NCBI GenBank assembly: GCA_002633005.1
Contig: NMRA01000234.1
Coordinates: 382,438-446,437, forward strand
Reading direction: 5' to 3'
From: Phoronis australis
Lineage: Eukaryota; Phoronida; Phoronidae
Length of the DNA stretch: 64,000 nt
A program made the translations under genes and the position numbers. Below are positions 11,660 through 26,600 of this stretch, in pieces; the stretch's first letter is position 1; every line of letters starts with the position of its first letter. The notes beneath the pieces were generated by a model. That model was given only the letters and a program-made list of their open reading frames with translations, was not told where the DNA came from and did not search any database.

Positions 11660-14600
11660 TCACACTCCCGGTGGAAAGTTGTTGACCTCGCCAGTTTCCG
11701 TAACTGGCACTCCATTGGCAGAGTATGTTATCCGTAGCCTCATCCGTAATGCTGACTGAAAATACAAACACACTGGGTTTTAATACAGTTAAACAAAAGT
11801 ACCAAAACAGTGATTTTACTGAACTAAGAGCTGGAGATGGGTACAAACAACAGCGCTTGAGATTGGAACCAACGGGTTTAATGCTATCGGAATTTTCCCT
11901 AGATAAGTCCATGTATTCGGAAAAAGCAAATTTTCAGGTGTTTCAGTAACACCAAATAAACGACCGGGCATTTAGTTACAAAGGGGGCATGTAAGCAGAA
12001 AGTCATAGCCTCGGCTGGTATGAGAATGTAAGCATTTTTTCCATATAACAGCGTTTTTTAATTTTAAGTTAATAAATACATACTTTGTTCATTTTTATAA
12101 ATGACAAATGTTCCACAAAACTGAATTTGTGGCAAACGGTTGACGCTAAGTGGGGTTTTAAGAGGACATTTTCCGAATAAACGCCCCACTATCTGGACAC
12201 TCAACACCAGAAGTTTAACAACAAATATATGCGCAAGGGCGTTTATTCGGCATAGGCTTTCTTTCTAGCCTAGGCAGAACAACTTAAAGACAAAATGTCA
12301 GCCAGGTGAGTGTACTTACTCCTGTGGGGTTGGTGACCTTGATAAGTTGGGTGATGGAACCGTTTGGCACCAGAACATTACTGGAAGGTGATAACAACTG
12401 TAGCTGGAATGACTGGAAGATAAAACACGAGAACATGACTATCTGGGCCAATTCACCTATGGGTGCTAACATAGGCGACAACATGACTACACAGGCTGAT
12501 ACACCAGTCCGTGTTAACATATGTGACAATATACGAGAAGATAGTGTGGCTCAGTGGTTTGACCTCCGGACTCCCGTTTAGGTGACCCAGGTTAAATTCC
12601 TGGCTTTACTGGCTGACAATTGAGCACTACACAAAGGTGCATCTTACTCCTCCGCACTCGGTCTTAGTAAAAATGCATGCAAGGGAGTGAATGGATATAA
12701 TGCGAAAGCGATTTCTGACAACATGACTACCTGAACTGATACATCTATCTGTTGGTGCGAGCAGTATCCAGAGGGTAGTTTATTCTATATTTTAAAAGGT
12801 GAATAGAATACAAAACCACTTTTGTTTACAATGTGTGCCATCTTTTGTCACCAACAAGAGAACACTCTGCAATCAATGTCAAAGTCTGGTAAAGTGCGAA
12901 AGTAATGCCACTTTGATGCCTGCTAAACTCCTATCACCAAATTAGGCACGACCAATATCCAGGTGACAGGAGACCCTGGCAGTCCCTATCACCACATTAC
13001 AATGCCTCCACAAAGAATGTACACTAACAACAAAGCCAGCTCATACCTTGGGGACAGCAGCTTGAAAGACAAAATCTGCCATTGTTACTGTTGACGAGTT
13101 AGTAGCATTCATGGTGATGGAAGTGGTGCTGGGCTGGTCATTTTGCTTCTCAAACGAGAAATCTATTCTCAGTCCATTTTTATTAAAGGCTTCTACATTT
13201 GGAAAAGCTGTAAGAGAATTGGAACACTCCAGTGACAGTCTATGTAAAGTGCCAAATTACCAGAGCTGCATTTGAACAGACAAAGTGCAGATGACCTAAA
13301 ATGTGTATTACGAGGTTGAACAGCTGTGAACAGCCACTTTACATCTACCAAAAAACAGACATCCTACCACTCAATCTTCTGAACTGAAGCTTTTTACACT
13401 TCTTTAAATCAATTGGTTAATTGTAAGCCATGAAAACTATATGGTTCAGCAGAAGTAAATGGCACATTGGAAGACAAGCCTGCGAAGAGTAGTCACAAGA
13501 GCAACTGACTTGTGCTGCCACCTAGATGTACATCCATCAGTAACAGGGATGTACAACAGGCACAAGGTTGTCCATAGAAAGTGCCCTATTCTTCCAAGAG
13601 GTGCAGAGCAGGCCAGGGAGATATCTTATGTAATAATAATATGACTCAAATTAAACTGCCGACTAAGCAGCAGTAGACAAAAAATATCCAAGTTGATTTT
13701 CCACAAAATCTGTGTTTCTGACACAACGCAAGTAAAATTTAAGCAACTACAAGGTACAATGTACCTGAAAGTACAAGAGAATCTTTGGACACCAAATGTT
13801 CAATTGTCCTATGGGACAACAGTGTCCATGCCAAAATCTCAGCTGTATTGTCTGCATCAGATGCACCAACATTCTAGAAAGTAGACTACTAAGAGTTCAA
13901 TAGCGTTTCGCCCGAGATGACACCTTATGGTGCACCGGAACAGAAAAAAAAAAAACAAATGCCATAAGCACAGTCAATGTTCACACTCAATGATGAACAT
14001 CATACGTTTTCATATACAGCAGTTTTAAATAAAGTTATGTTGGACCCTAGAAACATGTTCACATTTGGCCTACTTCGGAACATCACACTTCAAAAATAGC
14101 AAATCGGATTCACATGAAACTTTCAGATACTGTGCAGCACTGTTCTCCAAAACACTGTTAGGGCTGTTCCAGCAAAATCTGTATGGGGGGGGGGGCAGTT
14201 GAAGTAAACCTTCTTAAAACAAGTAAATCGTAAAAAGCGGGTAGCATTTTTTTGTCCTTTAGAGTTGACAGATGGTATTTCCAGGAAAACACCGACCTCA
14301 CTACCCTCTGAACAAACTTCAACTCACCAAAAATTCACTTGGCAGTTCTTGACCAAAAAAATCAACAAGCAACAAACCATGGCCCATGTTGCTAGTGTAC
14401 AGTGTGCAACATGTACACTATGTCATTACTCAAGTCAAAAGCAATTTGATTAATGTAACGCCATATTAGAATGAAAATTTCTGCAAAACTAAATTTGTGT
14501 TAACACATGTAAGAAAATTTAATGATTTTTTAATAATAAGTATGAGGAGTCAGACAGACAATTTTCAATATTCATTTGGCGTAGCAGCCTAAATTTCATG

Positions 14601-17600
14601 GATTCATGAAACTGACAAAAAATCTTGTTAAAATAAATCTTAAATCCATCTGTTTACAGCGAAGTTAAGTGTTCTTACTGATCGCAACTCCCCAAAACAT
14701 CGACGATAGTATGAAAGGCCCCCTAGAGGCAATTTATTTACAAGTGTTGCTCCCTCTTGTAGGAATTTCGAAATAATGAGCACACCTAGCATCTGCTATT
14801 TGAAATGTACACGAAGGGTGCATACCAACATTTTTGTTCATTAATCACTATTCATTGGAAAGCATGTGTGATTTTTTTTCCCTTGTCTGGGAGTGAGCTG
14901 ACGTGTCTGCTGGATCCTTGTAGGCTAACCAAACACTGAAGACAGAAAATGTCTAAAGCGAAAAAACCTAACATGTACATTACCATGTATAATTCAGGCA
15001 TAATTTAAAAATTATTATAGGGTGGTTGCATTTTATATTTTAACCTAATTAAAAATTATCGGTAGTAGGTTTGAGAAATAAAAGAAAAATATGGGCGGTA
15101 GGTAAAAAAATGAAAGTGCCTTCCTCCCTCCCAGTTTTTACTGAAACAGCCCTTAGGAATTGTTTTTAACGTTTTCTCTTTTGCATGAGGGTCTATCAAA
15201 CACGCAAGATTATTTAGGAAACTGTCACATTATCAAATGAAAATTGGTCATGCTATTGTTACTGTTGTACCTTTCTTTTTTACTAAATTTTACTAACAAT
15301 GCTTCGTCATGTGAGCAAATTACTGGTAAATTGGTATCAAGTCTAAAGGCTTTTTACTTTCAGAAAATACTTATGCAGATTTAATTTCTTTAAGTGCAGA
15401 CTTACCCTGGAGCAAATTACACCTAGAACGAGTTGTCGCAAGGTTTGGAGGTTGTGTGGGCGCTATTTAAACTACTGCAACTTACCCCACTTGAGACACC
15501 TTACTCTGTCTTGTCAATGTGGGGTAACTTGTTCTAGTGCCACTACTAATTTCTGTGTGACTGCAAACCTGGGGCAGGGCGCAAGTAATTATCAGCTGCG
15601 GTTACATACAGACAGGAATTCTTTTGCGCACCATACTTGCATAAGGTGTTCATTGTCACACACAGAGCGACAGCTTGGGCCTTATCCTAGTTATTGGATA
15701 TGCGTGTGTGGACGCTCCATTCAAAAGTGGGGTACGTTGCACTAGTGCTAGTTGGTCTGAGGCAGGCTGTGTGTGGACAGGACTTAAGTGATGTAGAGGC
15801 AGGCTGTGTGTGGACAGGACTTAAGTGATGTAGAGGCAGGCTGTGTGTGGACNCCACCACGCTGTCCCAGATGCCCCGGCAATGTTGACAATTTACGTTC
15901 CTCCGAAACATAAAGAGCAACTTCCGCTTTTCGAGGTGAACGTCGTCTGCAACGCCGCGGTAAGAAAGGAATTTGCCGTGCAAATTTTATATCAAATCCG
16001 ATTTTTTTACGGGGAAATATTATAAAAAAGCGGAAAGCACATTTGAAAAAAGCGAAAATCCACGTTTCCGCGGAAAATTCCAAGCCCTGCTTACTGATCG
16101 CAACTCCCCAAAACATCGACAATAGTATGAAAGGCCCCCTAGAGGCAATTTGTTTACAGGTGTTGCTCCCTCTTGTAGGAATTTCGAAATAATGAGCACA
16201 CCTAGCATCTGCTATTTGAAATGTACACAAAGGGTGCATACCAACATTTTTGTTCATTAATCACTATTCATTGGAAAGCATGTGTGATTTTTTTCCATGT
16301 GAGCTGATGTGTCTGCTGGACCCTTGTAGGCTAACCAAACACTGAAGACAGAAAATGTCTAAAGCGAAAAAACCTAACATGTACATTACCATGTATAATT
16401 CAGGCACAATTTAAAAATTATTATAGGGTGGTTGCATTTTATATTTTAACCTAATTAAAAATTATCGGTAGTAGGTTGGAGAAATAAAAGAAAAATATGG
16501 GCGGTAGGTAAAAAAATGAAAGTGCCTTCCTCCCTCCCAGTTTTTACTGAAACAGCCCTCAGAAATTGTTTTTAACGTTTTCTCTTTTGCATGAGGGACT
16601 ATCAAACACGCGAGATTATTTAGGAAACTGTCACATTATCAAATGAAAATTGGTCATGCTAGTGTTACTGTTGTACCTTTCTTTTTTACTAAATTTTACT
16701 AAAAATGCTTCGTCATGTGAGCAAATTACTGGCAAATTGGTATCAAGTCTAAAGGCTTTTTACTTTCAGAAAATACTTATGCAGATTTAATTTCTTTAAG
16801 TGCAAACTTACCCTGGAGCAAATTACACCTAGAACGAGTTGTCGCAAGGTTTGGAGGTTGTGTGGGCGCTATTTAAACTACTGCAACTTACCCCACTTGA
16901 GACACCTTACTCTGTCTTGTCAATGTGGGGTAACTTGTTCCAGGGAAACTTGTGCCACTACTAATTTCTGTGTGACCGCAAACCTGGGGCAGGGCGGAAT
17001 TATCAGCTGCGGTTACATACAGACAGGAATTCTTTTGCGCGCCATACTTGCATAAGGTGTTCATTGTCACACACAGAGCGACAGCTTGGGCCTTATCCTA
17101 GTTATTGGATACGCGTGTGTAGATGCTCCTTTCAAAAGTGGGGTATGTTGCACTAGTGCTAGTTGGTCTGAGGCAGGCTGTGTGAGGCAGGCTGTGTGTG
17201 GACAGGACTTAAGTGATGCAGATATTTGGGTAAATGCACACACTTGTTGGTAAGGTCCTACATAACATTAATAAGTTATGTATAATAATTTCCAACTACC
17301 TACCTGCTATATTATTTGCAGATGGAGGCTGTGAATTGAATAATGGTTGGCTGCCTCCTAATAAGTCATCCATAACATTATTAGCTTGCAGCGGAGGTGG
17401 GCCTGAAAGAAAGCCAAGAGAAAAGTTAGATGCAGCTATTTGCTGAGAAGTCAAACAATATTACAACATAACAAACAAACACAACTGTGTGTCAACAACT
17501 ATCAGTTGTAAGTTTAATGCTGTTTATAAAGCTCAAAACAGAGCACAGATAATGAGCCATGAAAACACTTCATACAGAAATATCATGGTGGGCAAGGATT

Positions 17601-20600
17601 GAACTACTGGGGAAATGGAAAACGTCAATATGAAAAACATTGCTAACACCACATGAATGATACAAGCACTGGTGGCTCCACCTACCTCCAGCCCCAAGGT
17701 CAAGGTCGCCTAGAAGGTCCAGTAGAGACCCTCCTGAACTACTAGGTGGGACGGGCTCCGTTGACACAGGACCACTGGTGCCCCCCAGAAGGTCGAGTAT
17801 ACTCTGTGAACACAAGAAAAGACATTGTCATTAGGTCACTGTTTATTTTAAGTCCAATATTAGGTAGTAAGATCCAATATCTGAACTCTTAATACTCATC
17901 TTGAATACCTGCGTATGCAGAATCAGGGATCAACCTCAACTGTGACTTTAAGTAACTACATATATATAACCAGGGGTCACCCTAGACTGCAGCTTTGAAT
18001 AATTTTGTAGATAGAACCAGGCATCACCCTAGACTTCAGCTCTGAATAATTTTGTAGATAGAACCAGGCATCACCCTAGACTTCAGCTCTGAATAATTTT
18101 GTAGATAGAACCAGGGATCATCCTAGACTGCACCTTTGAATAGCTAAGTATGCAGAACTAGGGATCACCATAGACTGCAGTTTTGCAGCATTTCTAATCA
18201 AGAAAATTAAATCAGTGCCTTTGTATGGGCGCGGCCAACTTGATCACAACTGCAGGTGATGGAGGTGTGGAAGAAATGACTAGGGAAGCGGTTTTTTTGC
18301 TATATGCAAGGGGCCATGATCCCTTTGTGTCCCCACCCAGTGGCTGCTCCCATGGCAATTTTAAAAAGGAACACTTTCACCAGCAAAAATTCTGCTTTCA
18401 GGCAAGGTAAGGAAATCCCTGCAGAACCGAGAACGTCAAAATTAAATAGAACTGCAAGCTAAATTTTGAAGATAATATTTCGATCCAGATGCGAAGCAAC
18501 GCATTTTCCCCATCGAAACCTGATGAACAGGAATAAAATCAAATCTTCTTATGAACATGTGTCTGCTCACCTCACTTTGTTTCTGCTCTACAGAGGGTGG
18601 TGCAGGCTGTTGTAGCTGTGTGGAGCCAGTCATAGCCACCAGGTCATCTCCAGCATCAGTGTCTCCATTTTCTAGTACACTAGCACTCTTCTCCATCAGA
18701 GGCATGTGTTCCAAAAGGCCAGACCTACAGTGGGTGACATATACCGACTTACATTACAGTTGATATGTGGAAGATAGCTGTGTAAATGGCATCAACATCA
18801 CTACAACTCTGAGTGTAAGTTGCCAAGCTTTCACACATTTCTCTTTACAGCATTTCACGACCTTATGTGGATCTATGCCACAAGCCATATAAGAGAAATT
18901 TTGAAGATCAGTGCCCTCCGTTGTGGATAAAGAACAGCAAAACTGACATAAACACTGTGTATTCCTCACAGGTCATACTCACCTAATTTGATCGTGTTTC
19001 TTGAAGATATTCAAGTACTCTGTTGACCGCTGCTGCAGCTCCACCTGTGTGCTGGAGCCATACGGTGCCAAGATGTTCTGTATTCGCCTGCAGTCATACA
19101 CAGCGATAACATTAGCAACAATTACACATACAACTAAAACTGGACATGCCAGCCTTAGGCATGTACACTTTACAAAGAAATTTCGCGTTTTTCACACTAA
19201 AATAAAAACCAAGCGTATATACAGGTTTTCATCCAAGCTGCAAGTTGCTTGTTAATTCTTATTTCCCTACTCTCACGTTTTCATCTGAACTCTTCATTGA
19301 AGAATTGTTTTAATTAAAAAGCAATGACTTACGTGGCTGTTTGAGTAAACCTTGTACTAAGTTTCATTATGGCTGTGATGACGTATTCTTTGGTGACTAC
19401 AGAAGATAGCTTGCTTACTAGAGCTTTCTGCAGGACATCTAGTACTTCATCTTCACTGACCTATAAGGAGAACATGAATTATAGGAACAAATGGGGGCAC
19501 ACGCCTCCACACTCACACACACACACACAGAGTTTGGCCTCAATTAAAACAAACAAATTAACATTGCACAAAATGTTTGTCACATGGTCAAGGACAGGGG
19601 TTGAGTTAGAAAGTACCAAAAACAAACCAATAAACATCTGTCTGTCAGTCTGTCTAGGACCTGTGTGATATCACATAGATACAAACATTAAGAGTTGTTA
19701 CATTCACCTTTGTAGATCAAGATAAGAACATCAATATGCCTAACACAAGGCAGATTAGAATAAACAACTAAGGCACTCCAGATGCTAGACACTCATTACT
19801 GTATGCGATAAATGCACTACATCTTCTTGTTTTCCCTATAACATTACAGCTCATGTGGGCTTGTGCAGCATTTATTCCCTTTGACATACACAAAGTGCAT
19901 GGTGCAAGGGTGAATGGTGAACACATCCTAGTGTTCTACATATACAGTGCACAGAGAGTCTATGTGGTGTGTGGGTGAACGGTAAAAACACCAAAGTGTT
20001 CAACATACACGCAATGCACATGGTGTGAATGAATGGTGAATATATCCATTGGCAAGTGCTTAACATGTACAGTGCACAGTGAGTTTATGTAGGTATGGTG
20101 TGAATGAATGGTGAATACATCCAAGTGCTTAACATGTACAGTGCACAGTGAGTCTATGTAGGTATGGTGTGAATGAATGGTGAACAAATCCAAGTGTTCA
20201 ACATGTACAGTGCACAGTGAGTCTATGTAGGTATGGTATGAATGAATGGTGAACAAATCCAAGTGTTCAACATGTACAGTGCACAGTGAGTCTATGTAGG
20301 TATGGTATGAATGAATGGTGAACAAATCCAAGTGTTCAACATGTACAGTGCACAGTGAGTCTATGTAGGTATGGTATGAATGAATGGTGAACAAATCCAA
20401 GTGTTCAACATGTACAGTGCACAGTGAGTCTATGTAGGTATGGTATGAATGAATGGTGAACAAATCCAAGTGTTCAACATGTACAGTGCACAGTGAGTCT
20501 ATGTAGGTATGGTATGAATGAATGGTGAACAAATCCAAGTGTTCAACATGTACAGTGCACAGTGAGTCTATGTAGGTATGGTATGAATGAATGGTGAATA

Positions 20601-23600
20601 TATCCAAATGTTCAACATGTACAGTGCACATTGAGTCTATGTAGGTATGGTGTGTGAAGGTATGGTGAAGACACCCGTTTTAATAAGAAATTTTAGTCCA
20701 TTCTCAGCATATCTAGAGTAATGCCTTCATGAAACAACATGGGAGAAAATTGTAGCATTTGAGAAATGAAAAATGTGGCAGTTACTTTTGAACACAGTTG
20801 AGTAATATTAACCATATTAACATGGACTAAGTCAATGTAGAAATTTCCAATGAGCTAGATAAAGTTAAGAAGTTTAAGATTAAAGTGAGTCTATATAATA
20901 TTGTAAATACAGCCAAATAAGCAGATATGCCCCCTGCAGTGTACGTTATCTCAATACTGCCCAGTCTGCCAGGATCATCAGTGTACTTAAACTCACTCTA
21001 CGGAATCTTGGGGCACCGGCACGCTACAAAAGGGATTGTGATACTTAAAAGTTAAATGCTCCCTAACCAAATGTGACCTAATGTTGAGTATCTTGGGCCT
21101 CAACATGTTCTCAAGCATTGCGTATTCGGCTGATTTCATATAGCAGAGCAACAACGAGACCACTATAAAACATGCTATATCTCACTAAAACGGGTAAGAT
21201 TCAAATTTTGTAGCAAGCGCCACCTAGTGACTTCCTGGAGAACTTTGTATCCAAGTATAATCAGGAAAAGAAACAATTTGCATATAAATTGCAGTTTTTA
21301 AGAAAACACCACAACTAATACACTTAAAAACAAATGTGAACATATAAATAATCCTAGTAATTTCAAATATCACGCAATTGTTATTCGATAGTGAAATAAA
21401 GAAGTTCTTCAGGAACTCACTAGGTGGCGCTTGCAACAAATACGAATACTCAGTTTGAACGAGACATACCATCTTTAAGTACACCAAGCGTGTGTTCAGT
21501 AGTCTTTACACAACTGGGTGTTCACTCCCTACATCCACAGCTTCCCAAGCTTCAGTGGATGCTGTAAAATTATTGACTTTTCACACGGTCAATAATTTGG
21601 TTTTTAGACTAAAAAAACTGTGGTGACCGTATGACTCGTCATTACAGAAGAGATCAATAGGTGCAATTACTGACTTGGAAATATTGATCGCTGTTGAAAT
21701 TAAACTTCACAATATGTCCAAGACTGATCATGACATGCCTTGTCTGCCAAGGCACACATCATACTATCATGTGTGTATGACAGTGTTTAATGAATGGACC
21801 TCAGAGCTCATTCCCTTAAGAACACCACCATCAACTAGATGCCACTCACCTGGAGTGGCTCCGCCTCCTCACAAACGCCACAGATCAGCTTATCACCATA
21901 TTCCCCAATGCACCATGCTGCCACCTGCACCAGCGGTTGCTGACTGAGGTCATCACGAAGGAACCCAAACAAAGACTGTACAGTGTAGGCATGTAACTGA
22001 CTTGACTCAGCGATAAGTTTGATAAGGCTGGAGACGACATCATCACGCACATAGTCACCTGTCTGCAACAACGTTAATGAACAGTGTAACAAAGCAATCA
22101 TCAGTGGCCATCTGCACGTCCAGTTAACATCAAGTATGATACATAACATGCACAGTAGAAAAGTACACTATGAAATTGAAACATTTAACTTTTATTTATT
22201 CACAGGAGCATGATCAAGAAACCAAGCACTGACTTTCAAACTTCCATCAATGACAAGTTCGGTGTTGCATACACAGGATAAAATGTTTAAAGTGGTGCAC
22301 AACATAAACTGCAATATAATGTTCATGTGTTGTTACTGCTTACTGGAAGGTGGCTACTGTCAACTCACCGTGGTCAACACCTTCATGACTGTGTCAATGT
22401 GCCACCTTTTGTTGGGAGAATGCCTGCAATAATCAACATCACTCTTCAGCATATAGGAAGGCAGTGGTGGATACTGACTGCACAGTCTAGTCAATAAACT
22501 GACTACATCTTACTAACCACTGACTGGTCAACACAGTCCAGTCAACAAACTGACATCTTACTAACCACTGACTGGTCAACACAGTCCAGTCAACAAACTG
22601 ACATCTTACTAACCACTGACTGGTTAACACAGTCTAGTCACAACACCAACTACATCTTACTAACCACTGACTGGTCAACACAGTCCAGTCAACAAACTGA
22701 CAACATCTTACTAACCACTGACTAATCAATGCAGTCTAGTCCCCGCCTTAGGCTACAATAAGCACCCCCCTGAAAACAATTTTTCTAAGTGCCCGGGCAC
22801 TAATTAGGGCAACTACGGTTCTCCTGGACTGTTTTTCACTAACAGCTGTGTGGACGCTTTTCTAACTAGTCGAACTTTCTCCACTTGTGACAACTTACTT
22901 CACCTAATGGAGGTCTTGTTCTAGGGTAACTTGCACCGCTTCTAATTCTTTTGTGGTCGCAAACTTGGGGCAAGATGGAAGTAATTATAAGCTGCGGTTC
23001 GTACAGACTTGTCTTCTACTGCACCCCATATTAGCATTAGCTGTCCATTGTCATGCACAATGCGACAATTTCCACCTTAACTAGTTATTGAATGTGTGCG
23101 TGGACGCTCCACTTAAAAGTGGGGTAAGTTGCAATAGTCAAGTAGTTTTAGGGTAGGTTATGTGTGGACAGGACTTAACACTAATGAAACGAGAATTCAC
23201 CAAAGTATAAAGTCTCAAGTTCCCTAATCCCAAGGGTGTCTCTATAATGGTCATCAGCTTTACGGGCTCAATTCATTAATTAGCATCAGCCAGTGCACGA
23301 GTCTCCCATTAAAAACCAAAACTGCTCGGCTATTTTCCAGAAAATTTCCGAGAAGTTACCTGTCAGCTGCATTGCAGATGCTCGATGCACAGTCAGCCTT
23401 GAGTTCAGGATCACACTTCTCCAGGAAGGTCAGTAGCTCTTTAATCATGCCGCGGATGTTGTTGTTGTTGATTAGTGCAAAACAAAGCTCCACAGCACGT
23501 CTGCAGTAAATAAGCCACATTGTATTTATAGGCAAACACTTGCCCACCAAGACTGCATCAAAAGCCTACTCAACTCTGTTCTGTGCACAATGGAAACCGT

Positions 23601-26600
23601 CTTACCAACTGAAAAGTTAACTCACCATAATTATTTAAAATGCTTAAAAATAGAACACATCATAATAACGATATTTCCGTCTCAAAGGAATGTGGAGTCT
23701 AGACTGGATCAGATACAAACCTGTTGAGGTCCATTTGAGCTAGCTCACAACTACACTTCTGTACTGTGGTGGAATAATTCATGACCAAAAAAAAGGTTTG
23801 ACACAGCACTAGTTATCAACGACATTATTAAGCACTTACTTCCTAATTGATATGTCGGGATCTTTCAAGCACTCAACAATGGTGGTACGATGTCGCTGTA
23901 CAGCGTTGTGATCAGCATGGACTACTCTTAGCAGCGTGTTTAGTGCTACATATCTGAAAGGGTACCAGTCTTGTAGTGCATTGTAAACAGTGGACATAAC
24001 GTGGATTTCAGCTTAACATGATTGAATTAAACAGAATATACATACAAGGACACCGAACCCAATTTTGGCCTATTAACAGATAATAAAGAATTTGGCACCC
24101 AGCTCTCTGGAACAAAATAGTGCTCTGTAACCTTCCACAAGCTCCAAACCTATGGAGCGAATTTTGAAAACTCGTTACAAAGTTTGGCCAACTGGTAATC
24201 GTGACTTGCGCTTTAGGCGAGTTACACAACTGTAGGGAAACACCACCCATCTGAAACCAAAATGACTCGGTGATTATGTGTTTTTTGTTGAATACTATTT
24301 TTATCACCCACGTGGGGAGCAGTGGGGTTGAGAATTCCTTTAAGCGTTTCAGAAACCATACAAACAACTCTCATAATGTATAAAGATGTAAATACTCAAG
24401 CTCTGAAGGACAAAATGACGGCTTCAATTGATGGTAAATGTTCAGGCAACAGCACTGGTCCATATTAACCATGTTTCCACTTACCTGATATTTTTGTCGT
24501 TGTTGAGAAGGAACCGGCCAAGGATGTTTACAGCTAACACCTAACAAAACAAATTTATTTAGTACGTTAACTACTAATTTACTAAAATTGTAATTGAAAT
24601 GTATGCCCACCAGACGTGTTTCACATCATGACAGGTATAAACAAATGTCCAAAGGTCTAAGAACATTGGACTGGAACCCAAGTAAAATAAGATTTGAACT
24701 GACAATGTACAAAATTTACAAATTACTCATAATAAAAATGAAACAGGAAGGGTCCATACAAAGATCATATACAATTCTCCCTTCAAACCTTGCTGTTCCA
24801 AATAAAATACAATGCTACCAACTACAAATAAAAGACTATAAACTAAAATCAGAAGGAATACACCAACAACTAGGTCTATATAGTTAGCCACGTTGTTAGT
24901 CGCTGTGATGTGTCTACATACCCTGAGGCCACTCTCTGAGTTTATCGCCATTATAGTGAGCACAACCTCGTACAGGATGGAGTTGCCCACGTTTTTACTC
25001 GTCTCTGTGTTAGTGGCTACCTACATGGTGCAAGGAGGGGTGATCAGAACACAAGACACACGGGCTGTTACAGGTGGGTCACAACTACACCTGGCTTGAC
25101 AATACCAAACCTGCATACAGTGACTTGCCACAACTGGCCAATGTACTGCTTCAACTTTTGTGGTAGAATCTGGGTGTTAAGGTCCACTTGGCTATATTGA
25201 ACGCTTTTGATATCAATCATGTGATTTTTTGATCACCAAAACATTTTGATTTTCATGTGATAGGTTTTCAAATTAATGGCTCACATAGCACTGCTTTTCA
25301 ATGTAAATCAGCAAAAAGACAATGTTTCAGCAAGCCAGGTCAGTTGTTCACTAAACGCAGTCAGTCACAGCTAGGATAGAGTAGAGAGAGACTGGACACT
25401 GGAACTGCACCATGTACACAGCCTCCTTCTGTCATTGAGAACCACACATATGGCAGACAGTTGATAAAGACTATGCAGTCTTCTGCAGTTGTGTCAAGTC
25501 CAACTCTTGTACACAAAGCTTGACCAAACAATCTGTATATCCTACCCGAAGGCCAGGCTCCGACTCAATGCCCATGATTGTGAGCACTATTTCATACAGA
25601 ATCGCATGACCAACATTTTTACTGGTTTCTGTATTTGTAGCCACCTAAGCATTCAAGAAAAAATATTAAACAGAGAGCTGACAAAGGATAGCACAGCACT
25701 GAAAAATACACAGAATATTTCCCTTCCCTTAGCACTATTGCACTTCAAAAACAAAATGCAAGAAGCATCTAACTTGGATAATAAACACACTGCAAGTAAC
25801 GGATCTCTATTTTATAGGCTTAGTGCTAGACAAAATGCAGACTAGCTTTTCAGATCTTGAACACGATTGTTTTCGACAACCATAACAAATTTTCATTCGA
25901 AAAACTGCTCATAATAACATGCTCAGTTTAACTAGTAGCACAAAGTGTTGTGTGGCCCAGTATATTGAACTCTTTATTCTCAACAGTAGAAAGCACACAA
26001 AGTGTTATGTGGCCCAGTATATTGAACTCTTTATTCTCAACAGTAGAGGGCGCACAAAGTGTTATGTGGACCAGTATATTGAACTCTTTATTCTCAACAG
26101 TAGAGGGCGCACAAAGTGTTATGTGTTCCAGTATATTGAACTCTTTATTCTCAACAATAGAGGGCGCACAAAGCGTTCTGCGACACAGTATACTGAACTC
26201 TCCATTCTCAATAGTAGAGGTTGGGATTGTCTCCTACCTGCGCTAGTATGTCATTCATTGTCTCGCTAGCCTCACTATCATGTGCGCCTAATAGTCGTAA
26301 CAAGCGCAGAATTTTCACCTACAAAAGATTAATCAACTCGATAAAAAAATTAAAACAATTTATGTCAAACTGTGAACACAACCGTCTAGGAAAATTCAAA
26401 AGTTTACTGGAGGTAACGCTTACAAATACTGAGAATGTAACAACAAATGAGAAGCTTGTCGGATAAACTCACCTGAAGAAAGGGGTCACTAACTCCGGAC
26501 ACGTCATGTTCAGGTGAATAGCCAGACATGATCAAGTTCTTCAGGATACGCACCAACTGCGGCACAAGCTGGAAAAGAACAGTTATCCATCTTGACAACT

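Larger units (their letters stand above)
14674..17219. repeat. Tandem near-identical block joined at a single N (probable uncollapsed haplotypes)
   Basis: The sequence 14674-15852 is repeated with only scattered substitutions and small indels at 16090-17219. The first copy stops at N 15853, and a 236-bp piece of different sequence precedes the second. Nothing coding is affected, since it lies within one AP1G1 intron. The pattern fits two alleles laid end to end by the assembler. Confidence 0.75.

Noticed and set aside
19960-20631. 223-codon open frame on the minus strand
   Set aside because: It is the 69-bp minisatellite read in a period divisible by three. It has no splice context, no family resemblance and lies inside an AP1G1 intron.
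24922-25644. AP1G1 exons A and B as another assembly duplication
   Set aside because: Bases differ by about 30% with mostly silent changes, the surrounding intron is unrelated, and no N lies between them, unlike the real assembly duplicates.
25919-26269. Two overlapping open frames of about 100 codons on +
   Set aside because: Both run through the 57-bp minisatellite and are by-products of its period. The real exon here is the AP1G1 exon on the other strand at 26238-26318.
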